From positions 1 through 33,688 of the forward strand of contig JAOXYB010020626.1 in assembly GCA_028565635.1 (NCBI GenBank): 33,688 bases of DNA, written 5' to 3'. This document shows, piece after piece, positions 1 to 13,100 of this stretch; positions within the stretch are counted from its first letter, which is position 1; each line of letters begins with the position of its first letter. The notes below the pieces were generated by a model that saw only the letters and a list, made by a program, of their open reading frames with translations, was not told the DNA's origin and searched no databases. The translations under genes and the position numbers were made by a program. Source of the stretch: Phoronis ovalis (Eukaryota > Phoronida > Phoronidae).

Positions 1-101
1 TAAAATAATTTATATTGTTTCGTAACAATAAATATTCATTCCTCCGAATATCGAGGTGTTTTAACTTTGCATTGTGTTAACGCAGCCTATAGGTGGCGAA
101 A

Positions 102-179
102 ATGACGGAATCATCAAATTCTAGAAAGAGCAATAAGGAAAGGAAGAAGTCAAGAAAGACCCACGCATTGTCGACTTGA
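102..179 (+). other. 25-codon upstream mini-ORF (possible uORF)
   Basis: ATG at 102 opens a Lys/Arg/Ser-rich 25-residue frame beginning MTESSNSRKSNKERKKSRK and ending at TGA 177-179. No strong splice donor follows it. It could be a uORF if transcription starts upstream, the first exon of something else, or chance. Nothing recognisable in the peptide. Confidence 0.2.
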
Positions 180-677
180 ATTTTCACATCTGCGTACTAA
201 TCGTTTGTAAAATTATATTGATATCATTAATTTAAAAAATATAATTACAAAGTAAAATATATTATATAGAAAATACATAAAAAGCAATAATTGTTCTTTT
301 TTTTCAATACATTGAAGACTAAAATAGGCAAACAAACATCTTTTAGTAAATTCAGCTCTGAGACTTAACTTTCCTGTAATCAAACTTTCACGTAAACTGA
401 GAAAAATGAAAGTCTAAAGTCACCTTGAATATTCCTAAAAATGCGCAATTTTGTTGATTTAAATCCAGGGATTTAAATCCGGTCTTAAAATCCGGTCTTA
501 AATCTGAGAATTATTTTGTTTGTTAAGAGAAAATCTCACAAGGTTGATATAGGTGACGTAAACATAATAAGGTAAAAACAATACAATACTAAAAAATCTC
601 CCAAATCATATTTACTTGTGGGCCACAGATGAGTAATCAAAACAAAAAACAGATTAAGCTGATCGGAAAAACATATA

Positions 678-685
678 TGACGTCA
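678..685. promoter_or_regulatory. Perfect CRE palindrome (TGACGTCA)
   Basis: The sequence shows the full palindromic cAMP-response element TGACGTCA 272 bases upstream of the start codon. A near match, TGACGTAA, lies at 554-561. CREB/ATF-family bZIP factors bind this site. Function here is inferred from position only; an 8-mer can occur by chance in a window this size, though less easily in the 956-base flank. Confidence 0.4.
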
Positions 686-956
686 CTGGATGAGTCTATG
701 GACTATATTTGTAAAATAAAAACAAACGGATAAACAAAATGTAATTCAGATTATTTTGTATTTTGAAATGCAAAAGTGAATATATTTGAGCAGAAAATAT
801 GATATATTGGATATAGAAAGGAGAAATAATAAATTCGAAACAAGAAAAAGAAGAATTTATAAGAAAATAAGTGTAAATTCCTGAAATACCAGCGGACTAA
901 TACCACAAGCTAGTAGTGATAGGTCACTGCAGGAAACCCTCAGTTCAAAATCTAAC

Positions 957-1121
957 ATGGCGACGTTCAGTTGTCGGGTTCAGTATCTGGATGATACGGA
1001 TCCGTTTTCAAGTACAAATTTTCCGGAACCAACTAGGCCACCGATGTACACTTTCTTATTAAACGTCCCTTTAATTAACCAAATTGCTGGAGTCCATAGA
1101 TTATTAAGAGCACCACATAAG
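957..1121 (+). CDS. FHOD: FHOD exon 1 (residues 1-55)
   Basis: Encodes the N-terminus from [17 protein letters not shown] through [12 protein letters not shown], close to vertebrate FHOD (VQFLDDTDPF, FPEPSRPP, AGVHRLLQAPHK). This is the start of the GTPase-binding-like, ubiquitin-superfold module. The donor is AAG/GTAAGT and the exon ends in phase 0. Confidence 0.96.
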
Positions 1122-4100
1122 GTAAGTTTCTGGAGATAATTGCATTGTGAGGAATCAGCTGATCTAACAACTTATACAGCTGCATGACTGGAGTCTTAAA
1201 ATCCGGGCTAAACCGCAATCGATCGAATCATATGGCAGACAATACATAGACATGTGGGTTTCTAGTTTCAAAGCAGAACCATGGCGTATTTTTATTTATT
1301 GTTTAATTATAAGTCTAATCCTTCGTAATCTTTTTTCCTCTTTATAGTTGGAAGACTGTGCCCTACAACTCTACAAATATACTGGAAACCAAGGAGACTA
1401 TGGTGCTTATTTAGATTTAGAATTATCATTAGAGGAACAAGGAGATGAACTGGAAGGATTTGACCAAGAGTGAGTATAGTCTATATTTATATCTGTTTCC
1501 TAAAGCAAGTGTTTTCATTTCACCAGTTGTAGGGTATTTATGTGCTTCATATAGGTTTGTTGAATAACTGACCAAGTTGCTGACATTTTGTAGTTTATTA
1601 GTCTTATTAAAACAATGTCAGCTTCTATTTGTATGAGTTATCTTTCCAATAATGTGACTTTCTGGTGCATATCTGTATTTCGTTCATAGAAATAGGTAAA
1701 TTAACTTGTTGCGTACAGTTCATAACTTCATCCCATCCTTCCATTTGACAGCCATAGCAGCATTAGGTTAATAAATGAATTTGCTAACTATACACGTATG
1801 CAGTCCTGTACGTTTCCTGGTATAATGAATCTTGCTCATGGAAACTTGCATTAAATATTATCACACACCTGGGTTATTAACATCTGTCCTTCTTGACAAC
1901 ACAGATTCAATAATAACCCAAGTTATTTTATACTTGTGTAATATATTGCATCTATATTTCTGTTTATCTGAGTTTGTAATACATATAAACCATATTTCAC
2001 TAATCTGAGGGTTTATATGATTGATTTATAACCCATTGGTAATATTGCCTCCACATGTAAGTTATTTTTAACCCACCTTTCCTATTAAACTTTGGGTATC
2101 AAATATCACCCTGACATTTATCCATGTCTACAAGCAAATTCTATATTTTCTTTCCAATTTTATTGTTTTGAATGTTGATAAAGTATTGAATTAAAACATT
2201 TAACCTCTACCTTTTCATTAATATTTGCATATTCTGTATATTTATTTATCACTTCTATTTATTAAATTGATTAGTTTCGTAATCCCTAGTATTTATTTTA
2301 ACTTATTTATAATATGCCCAGATGTTATTACTTTGATTCATTTGAAACTGTTAGGTGAACTGCCAGGTACTATTTACCTGTTAAATTTAATCTTTTTAGG
2401 TTTCTGTGTAACATGCAAACAGGTGTAGAATCAAATGACTAATTCCTAAATAACTTTTAAATTTGTAAAGTCCTGTACAGGTTATAGTAAGTTATAAAGA
2501 GCCTTTAGGTTTACCCAATAATTTTGAAAATAGAATAAAGACATTCCCTTAAGTACTCCCATTGAATCTTATTGAATACTCCATGATGTAATACCATAGA
2601 ATTGTGTGGGCTATCCCAATGGAATGTGTAATTTAGTAGGGTTTTAAAAGAAGATTAGACTATTTAAATTTTGTTAATGGTCTGGTTTATGAAAACTTTA
2701 CTCTCCATGCTTTTGAAAATTTCAAAATATGGTGATTGAGTATTTTAATTTGTAAATTTTATATGCAGATTTTATATGAATTTATTGCTCTTTAATTTAC
2801 CAATATTTGATTTGTGTAAAGGAATGTCTCTTTTGTTATCCATTGACTGATATAATACAGTTATAATGTGTTTTCAGTGATAACAGAATGATGTATACAA
2901 ATATGTATCAACACACTGACAGCCTATATTGTATCTATGCCTAATCATTGAGATATAGTTCACAACAATTTGAAGCAGTCCTAACCTATTCAGTGACTAG
3001 ATATTTTAAAGTAATCAAGTCCCATTGCCAAATATGTTTCTATTTTGAAACTTATTCTAATGATTTCACTATTTCTAATTTTAAGCTGTCCACGTGGCAT
3101 GAAACTTATTGCATGTGTTTAGTTTTGGTTTTTATGATAATTTTCCCTCTTTCTCTCATTCTGCTGAAAATAAACCTTCTGCCCAATTTCACTTAGTCAC
3201 ACAATTTGGAAACTTGCCCAAAAAAATTATATAATGTCTGATTTTTAAACTGATCAACTTTTAAATGTTACAACTAACACTATTCAAAGATTTGATTGAC
3301 AGGCAATTTCCTCTCCTGCAGTTTAAAAATAGAGCCATTTGAGACATACTTCAACATAAAAATGTACCATTCATGTATGTGCCAGTTCAAAGTTTGATAT
3401 AAGATGTACTTAAAAAGGGTTTAATTGTAACTGGTATAAACCATATTCAATTAACCTTTCCCCAAACCAGGACATAAATATTTTCTTGATATCTTGATTG
3501 CTGTGTTTGTCATGAGTGGTTACTAATAATAGTCTTCTAATTAATGGTTTGTATCATTAAGCTATTGTGTGGGTGCTTTATGGTTCAAATAATTTGTAGT
3601 CAAAACTAGAGTGACGGAAATGAAAGTTTCCCTGATTTGAAAATGAACTTCAAAATGGATCCTGGTTAGCCATGCTAATGGAATAATAAATAATAATTGT
3701 CCCTTCTAGTGCATTTTAATGAAGTCCTTTTAAATTTCCTATGTTGCCTCTATGTTACAACTTATCAGGACTGTTAATATATATTAAATGTAACATTCAT
3801 AGTTTTAAATACTGCCTTTGATGTTCCCTGTAATTTGATAGAATCTGATCAAATATTTACCTAGTCATTAAGCTTTAGGATTCACCTTTATAAGTAATCT
3901 GCATGTACTGTAGAGTACCTGTGTTGTTTGTACTAAATCTTCAAGCTGTCAGATTGCCTGTATAACGATCTTGTTGTTGCTCATCGCCTGAAGTAATATT
4001 TTTGGTCTACTGAGACTGAGTCTCGCATTATATATATATACTCGCATTATATATATACTAATAATGTGCATTTTCTATGTTTTGCTATCTTTTACATATT

Positions 4101-7100
4101 AGAACAATTCATTTGCCATGTCATATAAAATTAAACAAGTTTTACCACACATGTAAGGATCACATTACATTTCACTGTTGTAGCTACCCAGCTACCTAGT
4201 CCCTGTGTATTGGTGGAAGTAACCGATTCCTGCATTTATAATTTTTTTAACTCTAAATTACTTTCATTTCAGTCGCAAGAACACAATTATTCTACGAACT
4301 CAGTTATCTGTTCGAGTACACGCTTGCATCGGTAAGTGTATTTGTTTGATATTGTCACTTATAAGTTACCTCTATTCTGTTTGAGATGTATAAAGGTATC
4401 AGTGATAGGACCAGTTTTGGATAGTTCTAGAATGTCTAAAATAGATGTTTCCAAGTTTTACTGATTGAAATATATATATGTAGTGGCTGTGTTAAATACT
4501 GGAAATGTTGAATTATGTAGATGTGAGGGTTATTTTTATTGGGCGTGTGTATTAAGAGTTTATGTTATTACCTGGATTTGATTATTAATTTATTGGTTAC
4601 AGAGGCATTTCCTTTGTGTTTTGCAGACAGTTCCTAAATATATTTTGTATCCTGTTGTAAATTCTGCTTGACCAATTGGCAGTGAGGTACAAAACAGCAA
4701 TTTAATACTGCAATGTAGACCGAAATGTTTTAAGGCACATTTAATAATATTAACCCTGTAATTTCTTGAAGAAGTCATAAAAGTTTTGTTTGACTTTGAT
4801 CTGTCTGTGGCATCTTTGGGATTTTATGCAGTTTTATGTAGTGCTTTATTTGTAGACAAATAGACAAGATAATAAACCCTCTTATACCAAGGGCATCCTA
4901 TATATTTCAAGGGCAGCTAAGATAACATGGTTAATCACCAAAATCAAATTTGTTTATTTCTAGAAAAACAAACTTATGTGCCAAAATAATTTTACTGCAC
5001 ATACAGTATGGGTAGCTGCAGTAGAGAAATATCCTTGGTTAACACACTTTTAGAATTTCAAACATATTACATCTGCCATTGCATGTAGTGTGATTATTAT
5101 GTAAAATATATTTTTGGAAAGGGTTAAATGATCTCTAAAAGTTACTCAAGTGTATATAGAAGGTTATGAAAACTTCAACTATTTTCAAGAATCAAAAGTT
5201 GAGATACTTTTCACTGTCTTAGTCACCTGTTGCAGTATTTTAGGAATCTGTAATCTCTTGGTTTTTGAGGTAGAGATTCCTACATGATGTCAAAAAGTTA
5301 TAGGAAGTCAAAATGTTTATTTATTGCACTGAATGACCTTCTGTTGTGTTGAAGATTGTACCATCAGCAGGAAATGTCTTTCTGGTGTTTTCAAGTGTCT
5401 TACAGAACTCCTTGACTGTAGAATGTAACAATTTCAAAAATTAAATGTAGAAAAATTTGTTCTGTGCTTACATAGTTGGTGAAATAACAGAATTTCATAT
5501 GTATCAAGTTGGCAAAATTTTTGACCTGTAGATTGGGTATTTTTGGACAATTTGTATGGAATGATGTGGATGGAAGCAGCTTTTAAAAGTGGGTCTCCAG
5601 TCCTGACAGCCATGGTATTTTAAAATCTCTGTGCTTTTATTTAGTATTATATATTATCAGCATGTTTCCTGTTTCCTCTCTTATCATGCCAGTGCAAACT
5701 CTATGCACATTTTGTTAGACCTTTGACAATGGAGCCAGAACTTTGGCATTTGAAAGTAGGGGCTTTTAAGAACATTTATGATTGGATTCCATCGCTGGTA
5801 GTGATAATGACGGAATTCCTTTGCTACTAAGGAAAATAATATATTTGTCCCTGGAAGACACTTTAATAATATTTGTCCCATAAACATAAGGGTGCTAATA
5901 AGGCCTCTTGGTAGGGGGTAGATAACACAGAATAATTATCAAATGTGTATAGCATCCTACATAGTAAATGTAATTACGATGCAAAATTGTAAATATGATC
6001 AAGTCCTTTTTGGAAAGTCATCAACACTGATATTGATAAGATCTCCCAGCATACAACTTTTTGTGAGACTTTACAGTGTCGCCTTTGTGGAAATATAAAT
6101 CCTTTTCAACGGTTGCAAGTAACCAATACCCTCAAACCACGAAACAGAAGGATTTGGTATTTTTTAAGTGGATTTTTAAAATGTGTGTATAAAGAGTAAT
6201 TCCCTGCCACCTTTATTAAGGAAAGTTCAATGTTTTAGAAAACTTTTGAAGAACCTTCAAAGCAGCTGTTTTGAAATCTAATTTAAGCATCTGTGTTGAA
6301 ATGTCCAGTTGTTTGGTTACATAAGTCATACCTGTTCAGTTGTAACCTACAGCCAATTAGTCCATACTTCTCTGCTTGTAATAGCTCTTCAAATCAATTT
6401 AGTGTACAAAAATACTCCAGAAAGCTGCAGCATCACTTATTCACAGCATAGGTGTCGGAAGGCCGATGCAATTTGCAAATACTAGAACAGAATTTATGGC
6501 ATATTCCCAATACTAAATTAAATGTCAGAGCTCTACAGTTCTGCTGACTACTTGTAGGTAGAAGGTGGTCCTTGTTTTAGGCCATATTTTAAAGTACTAT
6601 TAAAACACTTCATATGACAAATTATCAGCAAATAATAGAGAGAATAGAACAAAATCAAGAAAGGCTTGACATCAATGTCTAGACAAACTATCAAGTTTTA
6701 ATCCTGTATATATGCTCTCTGTGTAGTTGCTCCTTTTTTCACATTGGTGCTTCAGTAGTGGTACTTTGAATGGGTGGATCATTTCAAAGTAACAGCTTGT
6801 GTCTGGGGAACTAACTGTGTTTTATGATCATTTTGTATTCTGGAATTATATACCTAAATAATACCTAAATTATATATCCAGAAAATAGTGTTTTACAAAA
6901 CAGGTTTAATTCTGTTGAAAATGCTTTTTATAGTTGTCTATGAAATACTTCAGGATTCAGTATGACTGTAGGTGGATGTAGTTTGGATTTTTACTTTTGC
7001 ACAGACTAAGATTAGATAATTGTTTTAATAAATCCAATTGGTAGTTCTTAATTATCTTGTGTAAGGAGAAAAACATGTGGTCTAGTCTGAGAATTGCATT

Positions 7101-10100
7101 ATTTTTTAATAGTAGAGTGATTTATACCCCAGGTTTCCTTTGGTTTTCCTTTAAGGAACTACTAATCTCTCACTTTCTAGAACTTTCATCAATTGGGTTG
7201 GTTCTAAGTAATGTTTTTCCCAGTTATTTTATTTTCACAGGTTAATTTATGTTCGCATTAACTTTTATTGCTTACGAAAAGGAAGAGGTTTAAGACCTCT
7301 AATCGTTCACAGTTCTTTATGCCTGGGGTCTGGTTATAAACTTCACCATAGAAACTGTGCATAAACTTTTAAATCCTTTCCAATAAAATATTAGTTTAGG
7401 GGCAGATATGAAAAAGAGCCAAACGAAAGGGTGACAGGATTTCTGAAATGTGATGTTTTTGATTTGCACTATCTAAGGACCTGAACTCTGTAGGTTGTAA
7501 ATAAAGATAATGGATTTCGCATCAACTGAAACATGTTATCATTATTACCTGGTGAACTTACTGCCAGTTCTTACCTTCATTTTACCTGTTTACACTTTAC
7601 CTCGTTTGCTTGTTTATTTATGGTTTGTTAGTTCAAACAGTTTTGTTTTGAAGAGGATTAGTGTTTACATAACCTGAACCAATATCCATTGATGGTTTAC
7701 AGTATTCTGTTTCCTACTGGCTATATATTAGCATTTCTTGACTTTTGCATCACATTGTTTATATGTAATCAGCTGATTCACAGACTTTTGTTATGGTAAT
7801 ACTGAGGTTTACATAACCTGAAACATTATCTCCTAAGCTGTTTAGGTTTATTGCCATTTCCCACTGTCCATTTTTTTGACATTATGTAAATTGTTTATGT
7901 ATGTAGTTGGCTGAATCCCAAAGTTTATGCATTGCAGGAGGATTATGGTTTTAGGGGATACTGACCTAGGTTAAGTTTATGGAAACAGGAGATGGAACCT
8001 TTGGCATACAACATGACTAACTAATTCTGCCCACTCGCTAATGGCCACCTTTGTTTTTTGTAATTAAATCATTTTAAAAGTTAACATGACTCTCACAGGT
8101 AGGTTTCTATGGTACTTTATTTTCAGTTTTTGTTTATTTTTTATCTGTGGTTAGTCCTTGTTTATAAAGACAAACTGAAAGAGAATAGTATGGACAGAGA
8201 TATGGTGAAACAAGGAAATTGGTATCTGATGAAATGAATTGTAATATTTTATTGCTTCTGTTTCAAACTTTTGTCCATTTTATGTTAGCCTGTTCTTTAT
8301 TTTATAAATTAATTAATTGCAGTATTATGCGAATCGTGTTCTCTAACTGGTTAAGCATTTTCATGTAGAGTTAAGTTTTACATAGATTTTCATGTTGTTT
8401 GGACAACTAGCAACTTTGTCTTAAGTAATTGCTAATTTAGTCATATGTCAAGAGATCTGTAATTATTATTATCAATGAAAGCATTTGACCTTACTTTGAC
8501 CACTATGTGTCTTCTGGAATGTTCCATAGGTCACTTGCTTCTGCCTGCTTCCATGCCTTGTATTCGGTACCATCTCATGATTGGTTTGTTTTAAAAACTT
8601 TTCAGTACAAAGACATTTATAATGCATATTAAGTTAGTGGAGGGTCTTAATTTAAAGTTGTAGTGGAATGTAAAAAGATTTTTAAATATTGTCTGTTTCA
8701 TAAAATTGGTGTAGGTGCAGCACCAAAATCCTGAAGACTTTTTATATTCATAGATTTATATAACCCAGGACAGAATGTGGGAAGCCATTATTTGTCATGT
8801 TCCTGATGTCGCCTGTTCTAGAGTCTCCAATTAGTTATTTGTTTGTTTTTACCTCTTCTGATTCTGGTGAAATGACACTTGAAGGTCACTTGGTACTATT
8901 TTTCCTGATCACTCATAAATAAACTTGTTTCCATAAAAATGTACTATAAATTTTGACACATGGAGATAATCTTGCTGTGGTTGGAAACAGCAGGTGATGC
9001 TATCTTTGGAACTAGCCATCTGTTTTGACATGCTTCTGGTCAATTTGAAGGATAATCTTTCACCCCTGCTTTTTCTCCAATTTTCTGTTGTCTTAGATAC
9101 ATGTTTCTTATGCCCATATCAACTGAGCTTTCGATTTTAATACCAATACCATTACCAATTTGTATTCAATCGAAGTATGATTTATTTCATTCATAATCAT
9201 AAAAAAACATATGAGTAGAGAATGTGTTCACCATATTTTAACCAAAATTGCCTCCCACTAATTTCATCAACTGGATGTAACTGATAAGAAACAAACAAGG
9301 TAGCACTGATGGAAGATTAGATGTATACGCATATTCATGAGACTTTTATACTTAGGCTGATTTTTTCAACAATGAAATGGTAGATAAGTGTAAAACAAAT
9401 ACTATAATGTGCTGGCACAGTATCACTGATGGAATATGCTTTTGAAACTTTAAGACAGTTTGAAAGTGGCATGAATTCTACGATTTCTTATGACCAGGTA
9501 TTGATATACCTATGTACATATGTTGAACTTGATTTTAGATAAAATGCCATAAATGTCTTCTGTAATCATTTCTACATATTATTAGTGCCAATGCTGACTG
9601 ACCCCCCTTTGACTGAGTATCTCTAGGGTTTGTCCTCACTATCTGACTTCTTTTAAGTAGTTTGCACTTTAGTGCAATAATGCATGTTAAAGTACATTTA
9701 GCTTTAAGTGAATGAGTTAGAAAAAGTTCTCTGAAAACCTTATACAATAAATACATTATAAATATTTGTATCAATAAACATTAAAAAAATCGGATGTGTT
9801 TAGTCTTATTGTATGTAATAAGTAATATACACTGTACAACATTCAGCTTTATAAACAATATATGTAAAAAAACTAATTACTCAATCTTTTTGCAGAAAAA
9901 TTACTGAACTCGTCAGGTAGAGAGTTACGAAGGGCACTATTTTCGCTCAAACAGATCTTCCAGGTTAGTAATATCAGTAAGCACATTGCGCTGTCAGATT
10001 TCTGGTCTCTTTCAACGAGTAACCTGTACATAACTAAATACATACAAGTTGCTACTACCAGCATATACCCATTGCTACCAGAATGTAAATTATAAGCAAC

Positions 10101-13100
10101 AACAGTCTTATGGGTGGGTGCCTTGCAAATATTTCATAAAGTTGTCAGAACAGTTCCTACAGTATTTTCCTACATGTAAATAACTGTCCCGAGCCAAAAC
10201 ACTTATTGAAGATAATTTGGGGGAAATATTACTAATATTAAAGTAGTACTATATTTCCTTAAAACCCAACAGCCCTTTTAAGTTAAAAAGAGCTAATTCA
10301 CTACACAACATAATGATTTTAAAATGGGACTCATATTAGTTCAAATGGGATTTCAACTCAGATTGCTGCCCCGAGGGCAATAATTAGAGAGGGGGCAATT
10401 ATTGATTTATTTTAGTCATTGGATGGACGATTAATAAAACGGGGCGAACATTAGAGAACATATGGTATTTAAAGGTTTATGGCCGCTCTGTGTGCATTCT
10501 ATGCTGTTCCTGAGACTTGTTGTGGTAGAGTGGTAAATGCAATCATGGCTTTCTGTAAGATTAAATTATTGTTCACATTTTCTATTGGCATTTGTGTTTG
10601 TTGTTGTGATGCATAGTGTACTTTGTACCAAGCAACATTATCTAACATTCTGAACCTTATGCGACTTTATGAAAAACATGAAACAAGAAATTTGGTCAAA
10701 TATCTATTTGATTTATGTTACAAGGAAAGCACTTGACTTATTACAAATATTTCTGCTGATATAATTCCGAACTACTTTACATGATAAAAATGTAGACATA
10801 TTCATATAATATAAGTGTTAAACATGTCTGCTTTATTATACAGGATGACAAGGATTTGGTGCATGAATTTGTTAACAGCGATGGCCTTGATTGCCTCATC
10901 AAAGTTGGTTCAGAAGCTGACCAGAATTACCAGAACTATATTCTACGAGGTGAGCATTTTTAATGGTTGATATCTTGCAACATATTTAGTCCTCTGTAAT
11001 TCTTCATTTTTAATGAAACCAGTACATTCTGTTTTTAAACAATAAATTGTATATATCAACTCAGTAACCTGCTCTGTAACAATTGACAGCTGATATATTA
11101 TTTATACTGGATCTTTTTATGATTTTGTTCAACTACATAAAATAATAAAAAATGTTCACAGTTTTGCACCTACTCCAGTATTATTATGCCCCCTTAACTT
11201 TTTGATATTTCTAATACCTGTGCCGTGTTTGACTATTTGTGTATCAGTGTACAATTGTTTGAAATGTCATGACTTCAGAAATACCTTTGATCCACCTGAG
11301 TCTTTCTTTCTGCTTTATTTGTGCTAAACTGTTATCTATTGGGGTGTAATAATAAATATTTTATCATAAGGCATATTTGTTCAGCTTTGTAACACATCCC
11401 CTAGAGCTATTGACTTTTTGGTGAATGCTTACCTTGTAGTCTATTTGCTAAGAAATAAAGAGAACTAATGTCTGTCCAAAATATATATTTATAGGGACAA
11501 AGTTTTGTGTGATGAGTCAAGTTTTGTGTGATAAGTAAAATAGAGCATATTAATCCCAACATTATACCAATTATATTAAAAGTATTTTATTGGATGATAC
11601 ATGTTAAGATACAAAATAGAGAAAGAATTTTTATTCACATTTGAATTCTTGAGTACCATTTCATTAAGCAAACAAGCCAAAACAGAACCAACACAGAAGA
11701 ACTACAGTTATGACTTTTAATGCAATGATACTGAAGATAATATGACTATCTATAATGTTAACATTTAATACCTACGTCCTTCAGTTACCCCCCCCCCCCC
11801 CTCTTGAAACTGGGACTACATGTTCTGTACTTGAAGCAAACTTTCATTCATTGACACTTCAGTCTGTTGTAAAAAAAACTAGCAACACACTGGCAAAAAA
11901 TAAAAGAACTCGTGTGTGTGTGTTTATATGTTTTATTGCACTTAGAGGATGCGACTAAACAGGAGATTGATGATTTTAATGAGTACTGTAATCTGATTAG
12001 AGGTAAGATAGTCCCACATAACATTTCAAGTTTTATTGTTGCTGTTATGTTAATTAAAAGAATATTATTAAATGGACTGAACTGTACCAAAAGCAATCAT
12101 GGAACAATTGTTTTGTTAAATCTTCCAAGATTGGTCAACATTTGATGTTGTAACCAGCAAAAAAAAAAGTGTGTTCTGTTAAGCTCTGCCTACCTAAGAA
12201 TAATTCTTTATCGAACCAGAGCAAAGGATGTATTAAAATTTTATTCTGTTTTATATAATTTTAATTCTTTTAATTTAATTTGTTACGCAACAGTTCGAGT
12301 CGAAAGTAAGTTACCAATCGGCAGTTACAAATTATGTTTTCAAATGAAATGATTTTCAAAACTCTGTTGTTTTGTGCTTCACTAATAGAATGATTTTGTT
12401 AACATTGGAGTTTTGTTGGTACCATACACATGCAGCATTACTATTAGACTCAGTAGAAATCTTCATTCGACCACAAATACTTTCTAATATATGCACTTTA
12501 TTCTGTAAAAATGGCCTTGTGTTTCCTACAGTTGACATAACTATTATGTAATTTTTTTTCTATTGTAAAATGTTTGATTACTATAAAGAAATCTGGCATA
12601 AAGACTTCAAAATACAATGGTGTGATACTTTACATAGGCTGTCCTATCACTACATTTCTTAGTGCTTGATACCTGAATATGTGCATTTTAGACTATAATC
12701 ATTTGCAGAAGAATGTATTTCAAAAGTCTGGAATATTTTCCCCTTTTCTGTGTGAAAGGAAAATTCTGTTGTGTAGAGAATAAATAGAATCATGTCTACT
12801 AGCATTCATACTGATTTACGTGTGATCTTTTATTCGGAAAAAATCTTGATTATTAAGATGGCAGAATGTTGACTTAATAATTTTCTTGCAATTTCAGCTT
12901 TGGGTCAGGTGATGTTGTATGTGGATGGTATGAATGGTGTCATCCATCACAATGAAACAGTGCAGTGGCTCTACATGCTTATAGCATCAAAGGTATTGTA
13001 CTAAATTTTGTTATGCGTATGAACATCCTTGTCAACCATTTTGGTTTGAAAAATTTCCATGCTATTATCGTTATATTATATCATTTCTTTAGAATCTATT

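Larger units (their letters stand above)
1..956 (+). promoter_or_regulatory. Upstream flank: probable promoter and 5' UTR of FHOD
   Basis: AT-rich DNA directly upstream of the start codon. No transcription start can be fixed by eye. It contains a perfect CRE palindrome, a CRE-like site and a 25-codon mini-ORF, listed separately. Short direct repeats built from AAATCCGGTCTTAA lie around 462-508, with a related AAAATCCGGG at about 1198 in intron 1. A CACTGCAG/GAAAC at 925-937 could be a 3' splice site for a 5' UTR intron, but its pyrimidine tract is poor. No protein-coding exon of another gene was recognised. Confidence 0.45.
1470..4272 (+). other. Intron 2 (2.8 kb)
   Basis: AT-rich intron, phase 2. 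No coding sequence was recognised. It holds two neighbouring hairpins at 1867-1923 and 1982-2019 and a short AT-rich tandem repeat at 4022-4057. Open frames at 2225-2428 and 2948-3196 look like chance: low complexity, with no homology by eye. Confidence 0.8.
10950..12897 (+). other. Intron 5 (1.9 kb), containing cassette 5b
   Basis: Phase 1 intron. Apart from exon 5b it holds a 19-bp tandem repeat, a poly-C run and a GT tract (listed). The remainder, 12003-12897, shows nothing recognisable. Confidence 0.75.

Noticed and set aside
8081-8098. 18-nt symmetric candidate microexon in intron 3 (donor GTAGGT)
   Set aside because: Phase fits, but the acceptor (TTTTAAAAG) is poor and nothing coding-like stands out; in a 5.6-kb intron this is expected by chance. 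A recursive splice site reading (CACAG/GTAGGT) is equally unsupported.
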